Source: Viola odorata
Taxonomy: Eukaryota > Streptophyta > Magnoliopsida > Malpighiales > Violaceae
Direction of reading: 5' to 3'
Length of the DNA: 64,000 nucleotides
Assembly: GCA_963691705.1 (NCBI GenBank)
Contig: OY829538.1
Location: 28,788,836-28,852,835 of the forward strand
The stretch's first letter is position 1. The number at the start of each line of letters is the position of its first letter. Shown here in pieces: positions 23,148 through 34,011 of this stretch. The notes under the pieces were generated by a model. It worked only from the letters and a program-made list of their open reading frames with translations. It did no database searches and had not been told where the DNA came from. A program made the translations under genes and the position numbers.

Positions 23148-23528
23148 TCAGACAGCAGACCCGGCGTCGTCATCCCCATCCACATAGGGAATCTCCCTCA
23201 AAGCATCAACAATGGAGGTCATTTTAGATGAGGTAGTTCTCATTCCCTTCAAACAGCACACCAGTAAGTCCTCCCTGTGTTGCAACATATTGATGGCCAC
23301 ATGGATGCGAGAGACATAAGTAGCTATCTTCACATTCTCCAAGGGGTTAAAGTCCTTCATGGAAGTCGTGCCTTGCCTGACCAATAGAGGATTTAGCATC
23401 CCTTGAAGCTCCAGTACATCTTCAGAAGTCTTGGTCACTATGGACTCTAGAAAGCTAATGTAAGCCAGGGTGAGACTCTTCAAAGTATGAGCTTTTGAGA
23501 TCAGAAATTTTTTGGTCACTTTGTCCAT
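23148..23528 (-). CDS. Antisense gene a, intact 126-aa protein, element A
   Basis: A complete frame from the ATG at 23528 to the stop at 23148. It is predicted soluble and helical, with no signal peptide or membrane segment. Key stretches are KKFLISKAHTLK, TKTSEDVLELQGML and the acidic end DGDDDAGSAV. It is about 60 percent identical, by eye, to gene a of element B over its whole length, with no gaps except one residue near the C-terminus. A TATA-like TATAAATT lies at 23586-23593, about 60 nt upstream. An AATAAA lies at 23063-23068, about 80 nt after the stop. It stays open even though every other protein region of element A is broken. No family recognised. Confidence 0.75.
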   Translation of the reverse strand: MDKVTKKFLISKAHTLKSLTLAYISFLESIVTKTSEDVLELQGMLNPLLVRQGTTSMKDFNPLENVKIATYVSRIHVAINMLQHREDLLVCCLKGMRTTSSKMTSIVDALREIPYVDGDDDAGSAV

Positions 23529-23585
23529 AGTAGAAATACTGAGAAAGATGTAGAAAAGATGTGGAGAAACAGTTCAGAGAAATTC

Positions 23586-23593
23586 AATTTATA
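23586..23593 (-). promoter_or_regulatory. TATA box of antisense gene a, element A
   Basis: CCTATAAATT on the minus strand about 60 nt upstream of the ATG. Element B has CCTATAAATT at the same distance from its gene a. Confidence 0.65.
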
Positions 23594-23715
23594 GGCCTAA
23601 GGGAATGCCGATTTAAGAAGACGCATATCTGGAAAATTGAACCACCATCGTCATCACACAGACCGTTAAGAAGACAAGGCCGAAAATGGAATGGTAGCCC
23701 TTGGTAAATACTCGG

Positions 23716-23736
23716 GCTCATTTTCGGTTGGGCTTA
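23716..23736 (+). other. Polypurine tract region, element A
   Basis: The 21 nt directly before the 3' LTR end in TCGGTTGGGCTTA. The G-rich stretch would be the plus-strand primer. The match to element B continues for about 40 nt upstream, which supports function. Confidence 0.6.
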
Positions 23737-23880
23737 TGATAACTATAGAAGTGATTTCAGGGGCATTTTTATCCTTACACTCGATGACAAGGCCAGAGTA
23801 CTGTAGTTGTCGCCTGGACTGAACTACTGTAGCTCTTGCCTCCCACTTCTTCCATGGAATCCCGAGATGGTCGACGTCAA

Positions 23881-23912
<32 letters not shown>

Positions 23913-24253
23913 CGGGGGGTCTCACAAGATATCTGTTCACACAAATTGCGTTATCTCATCCCTGGCGTTATAAGGCGTCAATTGAGAGCCCTGGGCATTA
24001 TCGACTCAAGATAACGCCCCCCTATAGGTAATGCCCACTTCTTGTTTATAAATACCCCAACATTCAAGACAAAAAGGAGCCTAAGATAGCTGGTCGAAGC
24101 CCTGCCATTTTGAACCACCATACTGACTTAAGCATCGGAGTTTTTACGCCGGAGACTCCATCCGGCGCTTTACAAGTACATCGGACGGCGGGATCAACAA
24201 CCCAAGAGGCCACTTTCTTCGCTTACCCCTCTCCAGAAGATCAAATCTTATCA
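23737..24253 (+). repeat. 3' LTR of element A
   Basis: A 517-bp LTR starting TGATAACTATAG and ending AAATCTTATCA. It differs from the 5' copy by about two dozen substitutions, a longer G run (30 G at 23882-23911) and a short insertion near 23945-23965. It is followed by the target duplication cataa at 24254-24258. Confidence 0.9.
23882..23911 (+). repeat. G30 homopolymer in the 3' LTR of element A
   Basis: Thirty consecutive G followed by tc and six more G. See the shorter run at the same site in the 5' LTR. A tract of this kind can form G-quadruplex structures and is hard to sequence accurately. Confidence 0.8.
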
Positions 24254-24258
24254 CATAA

Positions 24259-25416
24259 CAATGTCAGACTACCATATACCTTGTTAACATACTGTGTACA
24301 ACTATGGAATATTATTTAAAACAAGATATTAATTTGTTCAACTAAAAAGAGACTAATCCTAACCATAAATATCAGAAACTATTTAAGATAAAGACTAACA
24401 AACATCACCTGCAATTGCAAGTTCAACAGACCAAACAAACTTCTCCTCATATGGGGGGCGTTCCTTGGAAAACCCTACAATGCAATCAATTACAATATTA
24501 TAATTATGACTGTGAATGCAATCATGAACTTCACATATAGCCAATATATAGATGCAGAGAACTCAATTATTTACTAGAAAAATAAGAAGGATAATGTACA
24601 TAAAATGTAAATGTCTATGGTTAAGAAAATTTAATCTATGATCACTTTATTGAGAGAAATTGAAAATTTATGGTTTGTTCACCTTGAATGCCCAATTCGG
24701 GAATTTTCTCACTTGGACTGAAAATACTGGTCCTCCAATTTCTTGTACCTTTTCCAACATGTCGGTATCCAATGACGAACCTGCCTCACCGATGTCGACG
24801 CTCTGTCGCAGAAACAGAAGCAGAAGGAAGAAGAGAGAGAGACACAAGGAGGAGGAGAAGTTACTATGATTTCTGAGGGTAAGAATGGTCTTTACTCGTT
24901 AATAATTGTTTTATTAATATTAAGATTGGAATAAAATATTTTCCGGAGTAAATGGTCTGGAAAATAAAATAAAGGGTCCTTTTTGTCATCATCCATTGAA
25001 CCAGTTGTAGATGAATCCATACACACGTGATCACTTAAAATGGAGTCACATCTCGAAGTCATAAGATCACTGTCCATATAAATATACACTAACAAAGTTT
25101 TGTGGCCAAATTTGAATTTTGACTGTTGTTTGAAGTCAAATTGTCTTTTTAAAATATATTTCATAAACAAAATAATTCATAAATGTGTTATGTTTCAAAT
25201 GAGGTACACATGTTTTTTTGTGGATTTAAGACTAATAAATATAATGATTTATTTAGAATTTTTTTCACTTTATCAAAGAAGTTCGGAAAATTGAAAAAAG
25301 CATCACTCCTTTTATCAAAAAAGAAAGAAAAAATACATGACGTAGTTCAACTAATTATTATACGTGGTCTTTGATCGCCTGCCAAAGGAGTCAAAAAACA
25401 GTTGTAAATAGATATC
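24259..25416. other. Old flank; possible exon remnants on the minus strand
   Basis: No complete gene. On the minus strand a purine/pyrimidine-skewed stretch at about 24870-24740 reads openly and ends at a donor-like CAA/GTGAGA (about 24708). A second exon-like block at about 24480-24415 lies between an acceptor TTGTAG and a donor GCAG/GTGATG. The two blocks do not join in a frame that I recognise, so the identity is unknown. The rest, including 24900-25416, is AT-rich with nothing recognisable. Confidence 0.25.
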
Positions 25417-26224
25417 TGTTGCTACCCGATTTTTTATGCATTTTTAGTACTTTTTTGTTTATCGCACTATCAGCCCATTTAAATCAAATTTTTATCAATT
25501 TTTGATCTTTGGCTGTTTATTTTAATATTTCGCTCCATTTCGTGTCATTTTAATTTTTTCATATTTTTTATTGTCTTTTCGTTCGAACTTCTATCGGTCT
25601 CGAGCGAGATGCCTCGGGCCATAGATCAAACGCTTTCTTTCTTTAATTGAAAATTATCTACTATTATTTTTCTTCACGTCATCTCATTTTGTTTTGTTCA
25701 ATTCACTTCGCTATAACATTTATTTTTTGTTCGAAATTTTATCGGTTCCGAGCAAGTATAATCGAACCATAAATCGAACTTTTTTCTTTATTTACTGTCT
25801 ACTATTTATCTTTTCACATATTCTAGTATTTTTTTCGTTCGGTCTTTTATTTATTTCGAACGAGTTCGCTCGTACCGTTTGCTCGAACCAAATAAATGAA
25901 TTGTGCAGGTCTTTCATCATCCATCGTTGATCTATTGACCAAGCAAAAGTCAACCAAGATCAACGACCAAGATAATTCAAAGCCATGCACCTTTCTTCTT
26001 CGTGGTTCTTGGGGCAACCAACTCCAAAATATCTCTGCCTCACTCTCGTCGACGTTGAATCATCATCACGAACCTCCCATCACAAAAGCTTCCATTTCCC
26101 CTCAGCCACAACCAAAACTTCATCATCACTTCTGTGCCTCGTCGATGCGTCTTGATCATCACCGGCTACCTCGTGACCACTCACGCACACCGTGCTCTAC
26201 AAGTTCACTCGCGGCCTCCACGCC

Positions 26225-26232
26225 TATAAACA
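26225..26232 (+). promoter_or_regulatory. TATA box in LTR E
   Basis: TATAAACA after CACGCC, about 800 nt into the LTR, followed by C-rich and T-rich stretches. It fixes the LTR orientation as plus. Confidence 0.5.
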
Positions 26233-26984
26233 CCAAGCTGAAGACAACTAAAAAAATGGGGACCAATTCATGCTCTCGTCCCCCCTTTTTTATTCACGCT
26301 CTCTCCCTCTTCTTTGCTCTCAATTTATTTAATTGCTTGCCTTTTAATTATTTAATTTCCTCTGTTTCAATTAATTAAATTGCTGCCTCTATTTTAATTT
26401 AATTTCCCTATTTTATTTCGTCCAATTGCCTGCTGTTTTGAACTCATTTTTGTCACTGTTTTGATTTAATTTTGCTTGCTTTTATCATTTAATTGCTTAC
26501 TATTTTTCGTTCAATTGAATTGTTGTTCTGCTTGGATAAATTGTTAATGTTGTTGGGTTGATTTTGGTCGTTTAAATTGCTTAGTTTTGTTGCCTGGTTG
26601 TTGTCCTTGCTCGCCGACCATGGTGCCGATGACGTAAGGAAGGAGACGATGAACAGGAAAGAAAGGAGGAAGTGAGCGCGGGCTGGTTAGTGTTTTAATT
26701 TAAACGTTGGTCAAGGGAAAGAAAAGGATTTTGGCCTTGGTCTGTCCCAAGCCCATCAGGAGGAAGAAAGGCTTTTGGGACTGGTTAGCTGGGCCCGGTT
26801 CGACCCGGTTATCAATGCCCGCCCATTTATTTTTTGTCAATTGTTCGTTGTAATAATTAGACAATATTTTGCCAAATTGTTGTAATAATTATTTTTATCG
26901 CTTTATTCAATTGTTTACTTTTAATTAACTAATCAATTTATTTTGCTTATTATTTGTCATTTTCTGTACTAATAATCTCATTTT

Positions 26985-26989
26985 GTAGG
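26985..26989. repeat. Target-site duplication of element G, left copy
   Basis: gtagg at 26985-26989 equals gtagg at 39566-39570. Both copies abut the outer LTR ends of element G. Confidence 0.9.
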
Positions 26990-28527
26990 TGATCGTCACT
27001 CAAAAGTAATATTTTCTGCTAGCAATATGCACAATAACTGTGTATAGGGAAAATCATATTCGAACCACAAGGATTAAGGGTAATATTCTGTTCATAGTGT
27101 ATGTCCAGGCCTACACAGTGACAAGTACCACTAGGGGGGTTTGGGCTGGCTAATGAAATTAACCAGCGAGATCTGGAGACTAAAGCTAACAAGTGGACTA
27201 AATAAAGTAAAAACTATCTAAAGGCAATAAAATAGTATCACAAGAGGGGTAAATCAGATAATAGGAAAGAGTCTTAGCAAAGTGATTCCGTGGGTTGCGT
27301 CTAGGCCTAGTTGGTCATCAGCTCAAGGATATTCCACTCTCACGGTGCAGACGTGCTATAGAGGCCAGGTACGCTTAGGCCTCCTATCTACCTTCGTAAG
27401 AGAAGTCTCGCCCAAGGTACGCTTATGGGAGAGACCTTGACATTCCGTCCTTCCCCAAGGTTCGTTTATGGGGAGATCCAGAGGCCCATGAAGTGGAGGA
27501 AGACACGTCTAGGGCAAGACGTTGTCAGATCCACCCTAGTTAACCTCCAGCCCTAGCCGGATTGGACCAGCAACCTGATGACTCCGGGCTAGGTGCCTAC
27601 TGATTCTAAAGAAATGGCAGTAATTACAAAGGAAAATACAGCAGTTGATCAGGCTTCTATAGATCCAGTGCAATATGACAGTAAAGTGGCAAGAGATTAA
27701 ATACACGCATAAGAGTTTATGAAGAACATTAAGGCTTCACAACTACCCTTGCAACCCTTGGAAAAACCTTTGCTAAGACAAGAAGATCTAGCTACTCATA
27801 CTTATAATAACATAAATATAAATAGATTTGATAGCAAGCATAAAAGGAAAACAAGAAAAGGGGGGGGGGGGGGGGGGGGGGAACTATTAAATACCAGCCG
27901 GAGCTAAAAAGCTCCGGTGAAAGAGTAAGGTTGGCCGGCGGCTACAGCTTGAAGATGGAGGAACAAATCCCAAGAAGACTGAAAAATAGAAAGTAGGCTG
28001 ATTTCTGCCTCCTACCAATGTTGCTTACCCTAAAAATCCTAAAGTTACTGTTTGTATACAACCCTAAGCTAACTAGAGGACAAATCCATCTAAGGGAAGA
28101 AGACAAAATGGGAGGAAAGGGACAGCTGGGCTGGAGCGTGTCCCAGGAAGAATATTCCTAGGACGCTCAAAAGGGATCAGAGAGGAATCTTGCTGGCGTC
28201 TCTCTTCGTGCGTTCCAAGATGGATTGCAAGCACGTGCGGCTCAATTCGAGGGCAAGACGCAACACTTTTCGGCTTCACAGATAGTCTAGGGCTGGACAA
28301 GAATGCGGGCATCTAGGGCTTGACTGAGGAAATACGTCTAGGCCGCAACGAAGACTGGGAGACTTCCAAAGCTGCTCAATTCCATCCCAAAACGTGTGCT
28401 TTCTGCCTTTTTCTCCTCCAAGGCTGGATATGGCAAAAAGTATTGAAAATAGAGCAAGTTAGTAGCATCAAGGAGGGGAAAACATACAAAATTAGAGAGA
28501 AAATATCTAGAAAACACACGCATATCA
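26990..28527 (-). repeat. 3' LTR of element G
   Basis: A 1538-bp LTR; on the plus strand TGATCGTCAC to CGCATATCA. It carries a run of 22 G (27860-27881) where the other LTR has 7. Short open frames inside it (for example 28320-28637) are not supported as genes. Confidence 0.9.
27860..27881 (+). repeat. G22 homopolymer in the 3' LTR of element G
   Basis: The equivalent position of the 5' LTR (38911-38917) has seven G followed by AAAA. The expansion therefore arose after insertion or in one copy, or is a sequencing artefact. Confidence 0.75.
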
Positions 28528-28545
28528 TACATCCCCACACTGCCC
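28528..28545 (-). other. Polypurine tract, element G
   Basis: On the minus strand GGGCAGTGTGGGGATGTA directly precedes the 3' LTR. Its AGTGTGGGG core fits the plus-strand primer of Athila-type elements. Confidence 0.6.
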
Positions 28546-30082
28546 AATGTTCGCCCTCGAGCATCAATCAAAACTTAAAACTACCCCAAGACACACACGA
28601 CACACATCCAACGAGACACAAGCGCAAGGATCCTTAGGATCAGACCAAGCTGCGACACAACAGACCTTGCCTAGATGCGCACCTGCGTTAAACCAAAAGG
28701 ATAACGACCCTAGAGATTAAACTTTTCCACATCCAGACCCAAACAGGAGCAATCCTCACTGGTCGTGTTTACACACGCTCTCATAAGCAGGGGCCATGTG
28801 TTTAAATCACTCAAACTAATGCAATGACACAACAGAACACACAATTTGCACATCAATCCGAGTAGCGATCCACATGCATAGGCAATCATTCGATCTAAAA
28901 GACTTTGCAATGGGGGGGAAGAAAGAACAGTGAAAGAGGTGGCTAAGGAAGAGATGAAATGAAATGAAACCCGGAATGTTTCCTTGGCTGAAAGAAGCAA
29001 AGTGGTGAGGTAGCGCTCGTCGAGGGCTGGACGGAGGATGAGGGCTAGACAACTAGTACTTCTTCTAGAGAGGGAAACTCCTTTCTTTGATAATGTGCTG
29101 GCAGGTTCTTTGCTCAGGTTCTTTGTTCACTTATGCTTGTGCCTCGATTCTTTATTGTTTTTTTTTTCTTTTCTTTTCTTTTTTCATAGAAAGGTATATC
29201 GAGGCCACGAACCTTGGATGTTTGGATTTCTCATGGCTAGGGCAAGATATTTCTGCTATTGCTTCCATTTTTTTCATTCTGTTGCTGCTGGCCCTTTTTC
29301 CTGCTTTCAGTACTGCGATTACAATGTATCTTCCCCACACTTCGGCTTTGCTGTGTTGTCTAGCCCTCGACATTGCCCTCTTCGAACTCTACCTCACCTG
29401 CCAAGGAAAAGATGAATGAATCAGCTCAAATGGTTAAGAAGATAGGGTGAGAAGGGGATGTCGGGGTCTAGAGATAGAGAGTAGAGGTGAAAAATAAAGG
29501 AGAGGAGAAGCAAAAAGAAATTTTTACAAAGTCTTTTGTCCTTTCGACGCTTTCCTACGACTAATGGTGTCCGCACCCAGGGATATCATGCCAATTTAGT
29601 GCTTTGCTAAGCTATGCAACTATTCACACATGAACAAAAATATATCGTTGAGGCTCAATCATGCTCACAAGGTTTAATTTTGATTGCAACTATCCAGACC
29701 TAGATGTGGACATAAGGGGCAACAGGCAAAGACTGCGTGACTAGGCCTAGACTGATAAAAAAGACCTTTTTCATGTGCGCAAGCTAGAAGTGTGTGTCCA
29801 TGCCTTGGGGGGGTTTTAAAACAAAACTTGCAGTGCAAAAAGATAGCTGGAAAAATCCGAGAAAATCCGCATCATGCAGTCATGCAACAAACATGAAAAT
29901 AAGCATGCGTTCACACACAAAAATTAAAAAGCAAGCAAAGATGAAGTCCCTCCCCACACTTAAGCTTCACATTGTCCTCAATGTGAGAAGGGCACACAAA
30001 CACAGAAGTTCAAATTTAAAGAAAAGTACAAAACAGAAATTTAAAACCCTCCACTAGGGTGAAACGATTGTTCAGGGCGGGG
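28546..30082 (-). other. Untranslated region between env-like ORF and 3' LTR, element G
   Basis: About 1.5 kb without a supported gene. It holds a perfect 7-bp stem palindrome and a purine-rich tract near 29949-29985 (listed separately). Open frames at 29038-29415 are T-rich on the plus strand and have no start context or family match. Confidence 0.5.
29949..29985 (-). promoter_or_regulatory. Palindrome plus polypurine-like tract, element G
   Basis: On the minus strand CACATTGAGGACAATGTG (29985-29968) forms a 7-bp stem with an AGGA loop. A few bases later comes TTAAGTGTGGGGAGGG. From memory, Athila-type elements share a motif of this form downstream of pol/env. The tract resembles the 3' polypurine tract of this same element (AGTGTGGGG), so it may act as an internal plus-strand primer. 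Confidence 0.6.
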
Positions 30083-31930
30083 TTAATGGGGTGGGAGATT
30101 GCGGCGCGCGACTTCAGTAGTCAGACCGTGGAGTTCGGTAAGGATTGCGTGGAGGAGCCGTTCAAGAGTTGGAGCATTGATGGTCATAGGAGTGACAGCG
30201 GGGGCTGGAGTCTCTGCCGGGCGGGAGCTACTAGCTGGGTCTGGAGGGGGCTGAGTAGAAGATTGCGCTTCTGAAGGCCAAATAAACTTGCCACCGTTCT
30301 TTCCTCCATAAACCTGTTCTCTCTGGCTGGTGCAAACTGTACTAAAAGTCAAAACTTTGCGTGAGAGACAAAGGTGCCCCATCCGGTCAAGAGTTCTGAG
30401 GTCTAGAAGCGTGGCCGGGACAGGGGTTAAAGAGCTATGCTTATCAAGATCGAGACCACGCAATGTAATGGCAAGCAGAGTGATAAGAGAACCAAAGGCG
30501 GGGCCTCGACTATTGTTTTGAATGCCAGTGGTGGCAACCCAAAAGCCTAAGTTAACTCTACGTTTTTTATACATGCACCATAAAAAGAACAATTCTTGCA
30601 ACGACAGCTGGCCTGAAGAAGTATGCTTACCTGCGAAGGTAAGGGCCAGATATCGGTGCAAGATACGCAGGCAAGGATCACTGATTTCATGAGCTTTGGC
30701 CGATTTCGGGCTAAAATTGGCATGGGAATTGCCAGTTAGCTCCCGAAATGCCGAATTACCATCAAAGTCATCCGGATAATTTGTTAAAGCAGATGTATAT
30801 ATATCAGAGCTCAAATCAGAAGCAGTAACAAAACCCAAGGCACAGTTAAATGCATCAATAGACATAGGGAGCCATTTATCCATCAACCTAAAACTAATAG
30901 CATTCGGGGCAGACAAATCAGGGGCAGACTTGCCCCTGGGCTTAAAATGCTCAGAGACAGTCCAAAACGAAGTAAAGAACTCTAGGGAGAGCTCAACAAA
31001 ATTCGGGTGCTTGAGGAAGAACAACGCTTCCCACCCTATATTGGCAACATACTCCTTAATTTTTGACCCTACATGCATCTTTTCAAGAAAACCCATATCC
31101 AGGCGTGCACAGAGGCACACGCCTTTCGAAAGCAACACAGCCAGCCTGTCTAAAGATGACTTGTCATTAAATATAACCCAACCAGCAGAAGGGGCAGAAG
31201 TCACCTGAGAGGGTCAAGGGGTGGACGCGGAAGACGGGGTCGAGACCTCGACAGAGGGCTTGGCCTTCTTGGCGGTCGAGACTTTGGTTCTCCCTTTGCT
31301 GGATGGTGGTGCCTTGCGCTTCTGGGTGGTCGGAGTGGATTCATCTTCCGGCGCTGGTGGAGCTTTCGCCGTGGATTTGGGCTCAGGGGTTGGCTCAGCT
31401 GGTCCAGACTCGGTTGCCTCTTCGTTGTCACCCTCGGCGTCATCTCCTTCTTCTCTTCCTTCGCCACTAACATCCATGGCGTCCTTTTCCTCTTCTCCAA
31501 GTTCCGGGGCAACCTCAGAACCAGGGGATTCAGCTTCCCCATCGGATCCAGAGATGAGAACCTCTTTCAGAACCTCCGACACCGTCAGTTCACGCTTGGC
31601 CGCGGGAGAGGCCTTGGCTTTCTTTGGACGAGAGCTTTTGGTGGCGGGGTTACGCACGGGAGCCCTGGATTTGCCGGATCTGGTCATGGGTGAAAGTTGA
31701 GGAACGATAGTGGTGGTGTCAAGCTCCTTTTCAGAGGAATCGACGGCAGCGAAATCGGTGGCCAGAGGTGGTGAAGTGGAAACAGTAGGTGGAGGTAAAG
31801 TGGGAGAAAGTGGATGAGATGGGTTTTCACTATGGGTAGTGGAGGAAGAAGAAGCCACGGGGCTATGAGGTGGAGCATTGGGGCAGGAGCCCGAGGTGTT
31901 TCTATGGGCCATCCTCTTCACTCTTACCAT
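30083..31930 (-). pseudogene. ATHILA ORF-1 type (env-position) ORF with one stop, element G
   Basis: The start is the ATG at 31930. The first 238 codons form a Pro/Ser/Glu-rich region with basic patches (KKAKASPAAKRE). A TGA at 31214-31216 interrupts, and the same frame then continues for about 375 codons to 30083. The second part contains the conserved-looking core (NAISFRLMDKWLPMSIDAFN, LSLQELFFLWCMYKKRRVN) that I recognise as the ATHILA ORF-1 family. It occupies the position called env-like in Athila elements. A true membrane fusion function has not been shown for the family, and no clear transmembrane segment was seen here. Confidence 0.7.
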
Positions 31931-32475
31931 GGTGAAAGGTTGGTGGTGAGGTGAAAAGGGAGAAGAAAGAGGTGGTAGGGATGGTGAGTCGTTTGGGTGA
32001 AAGGGAAATGTGAGAAAAGTGAGGCTGATAAGGTGTTGGAAAGGGAAAGAGATGGGAAGAGATAGAGACGGATGGAGAGAATCACGCTGTCAGACGCGAT
32101 TTACGTCTGACATGGCGTGGACGTGGCACGCTGGGGTTTGGTGTAGCGTGCCCCTTGTCAGCGTCCTCCTGCAAAAAGGTAAGTGGGTTCAAATTTCAAA
32201 TGCACAAGAAGACAAAAAAAAGGGAAACAAAGGGATAAACATGGGAAAGGAACAAGGAAAGTAATTACATGCGTGGTAAAAAGAGAAACAAATCAAATCC
32301 TCATTAATTAAAAGAGAGTGCATGCGTGGACATAAAATAAACAATCAGGCAAGGAATTAAATGCATGTTCAGGGCAAGAGAATAAAGAGAAGGGAAATAG
32401 AGGGGAACGGCATGTGGAATGCCCATTCAGTTGTCCTTGGCATTGACGTCCCGACCTGGATGTTCTCAACGGAGT

Positions 32476-34011
32476 CTAGGGCGAGATGGTCGGATCCTCC
32501 AACCCCATCTTGTCGATGGTGAAGGGACAAAATCCTTCGTAGTAGGGCTTGAGCCTATGGCCATTGACCTTGAATAGAACTCCTGTATCCATGCTCTGGA
32601 TCTCGACAACACCATGATAAAAAATAGTAGTGACTAGGTAGGGACCAGTCCATTTGGATTTCAGCTTGCCCGCGAAGAGCCTCAAACGGGAGTTGTAGAG
32701 CAGAACTTTCTGGCCAATTTTGAAAAACTTTGGTGTCAGCATATTATCATGGTAGTCCTTGGTCTTACTCTTGTAAATCAGGGCATTCTCATAGGCATCG
32801 CTTCTAAGCTCCTCGAACTCTTGAATTTGTAAGCGGCGTTGCTGGCCGGCCTGGCCTAGATCCATGTTAACCTTGTGAATTGCCCAAAAATCTTTGTGTT
32901 CAATCTCGACGGGCAAGTGGCATGGCTTGCCATAGACAAGGCGATAAGGGGTCATCCCAATTGGGGTCTTGTAGGCAGTACGGTATGCCCAAAGAGCATC
33001 GTCTAACTTCAGACTCCAATCCTTTCGGGACTGGTTAGACACCGTCTTTTCCAAGATTGCTTTAATCTCCCGGTTAGACACCTCTGCCTGACCACTTGTC
33101 TGCGGGTGGTAAGCTGTAGAAACCCGATGGGTGACTCCATACCTGGTCAATAGAGATGCTACAACACGGTTACAGAAATGAGTGCCGCGGTCGCTAATGA
33201 GTGCTCTAGGGACTCCGAACCGGCTAAAGATATTGGTGCACAAGAACTCGCCTACCACTTTGGAATCATCAGTCCTAGTGGCCTTGGCCTCAATCCATTT
33301 CGAGACATAGTCCACAGCAAGGAGGATATACGTGTTACCATGGGAGTTCGGGAACGGGCCCATGAAGTCGATGCCCCATAGATCAAAGATTTCCCAAGAG
33401 ATAATGCTCGTCAAGGGCATCTGGTTCCATGCACCTATATTACCCGTGACCTGGCATCTAGGGTAGGACGCACAATACATGTAGCTATCCTTAAAGATTG
33501 ATGGCCAATAGAATCCCGCCTCTAACACCTTGAGGGTCGTCTTCTTTGCTGCAAAGTGGCCTCCTTCCGTTGAGGAATGACAGAATTTTAGGATCGAGGG
33601 CACTTCATCAAGTGTAACACACCGCCTAACAATCTGGTCTAAACAATGCTTCCAAAGATATGGGTTATCCCATATGTAATACTTGGACTGCTTCTGAATG
33701 CGAGTTTGCTCTGAAGCTGAAGCATCTGCTGGAAAAGATCCACAAAAGTTAGCTATATCTGAGAACCATGGATACTGAACAGCTTGGGCTAGACAAAGGT
33801 ACTCATCCGGGAAGGTGTCTCGGATGGGTTCCTTGGAATTGTCGTCTTGGGCTGGAAGCCTGCTGAGATGGTCGGCCACAAGATTCTCGCATCCTTTCTT
33901 ATCCTTGATTAAAATATCAAATTCTTGGAGCAAGAGGATCCATCTTATGAGACGTGGCTTGGCATCAGCCTTGGTCAACAAGCACCGGAGAGCAGAATGA
34001 TCAGAATACAC
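32476..34011 (-). pseudogene. pol: RNase H end and integrase of pol, element G
   Basis: A 511-codon open frame. It begins in the last part of RNase H ([12 protein letters not shown]), then has integrase. The zinc finger shows CHSSTEGGH but the first Cys of the CxxC pair has become Tyr (ASYPRC). The catalytic triad is intact: D in [11 protein letters not shown] in ISDRGTHF and E in [11 protein letters not shown]. The C-terminal module ([12 protein letters not shown]) follows. The frame joins upstream to the RT/RNase H frame through one stop at 34099-34101. Confidence 0.88.

Larger units (their letters stand above)
11047..24253 (+). mobile_element. Tat-lineage LTR retrotransposon A (defective)
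   Basis: A 13.2-kb element bounded by LTRs (11047-11532 and 23737-24253) and a 5-bp target duplication. Plus-strand order: LTR, primer site, gag N-terminal half, a junction with RNase H, a second RNase H, integrase, a tandem repeat, about 1 kb of non-coding DNA, then four antisense genes (d, c, b, a), a polypurine tract and the 3' LTR. The zinc knuckle, protease and nearly all of reverse transcriptase are missing compared with element B. It could have moved only with proteins supplied in trans. The two LTRs differ at many sites (by eye roughly 5-6 percent plus indels), so it is older than elements C and G. Confidence 0.9.

Noticed and set aside
25896..26378. A 160-codon open frame
   Set aside because: It lies inside LTR E across the promoter region, is low-complexity (His/Ser/Pro) and matches no family; LTR sequence explains it.
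28073..28637. Several open frames on both strands
   Set aside because: They fall in the 3' LTR of element G or cross its edge, and the copies in the other LTR recur at 39358-39639.
29038..29419. Two overlapping plus-strand frames of 110-125 codons
   Set aside because: T-rich, hydrophobic by composition, no family match, located in the untranslated region of element G.
31221..31700. A 159-codon plus-strand frame
   Set aside because: It is the reverse-frame shadow of the Pro/Ser/Glu-rich start of the ATHILA-type ORF.
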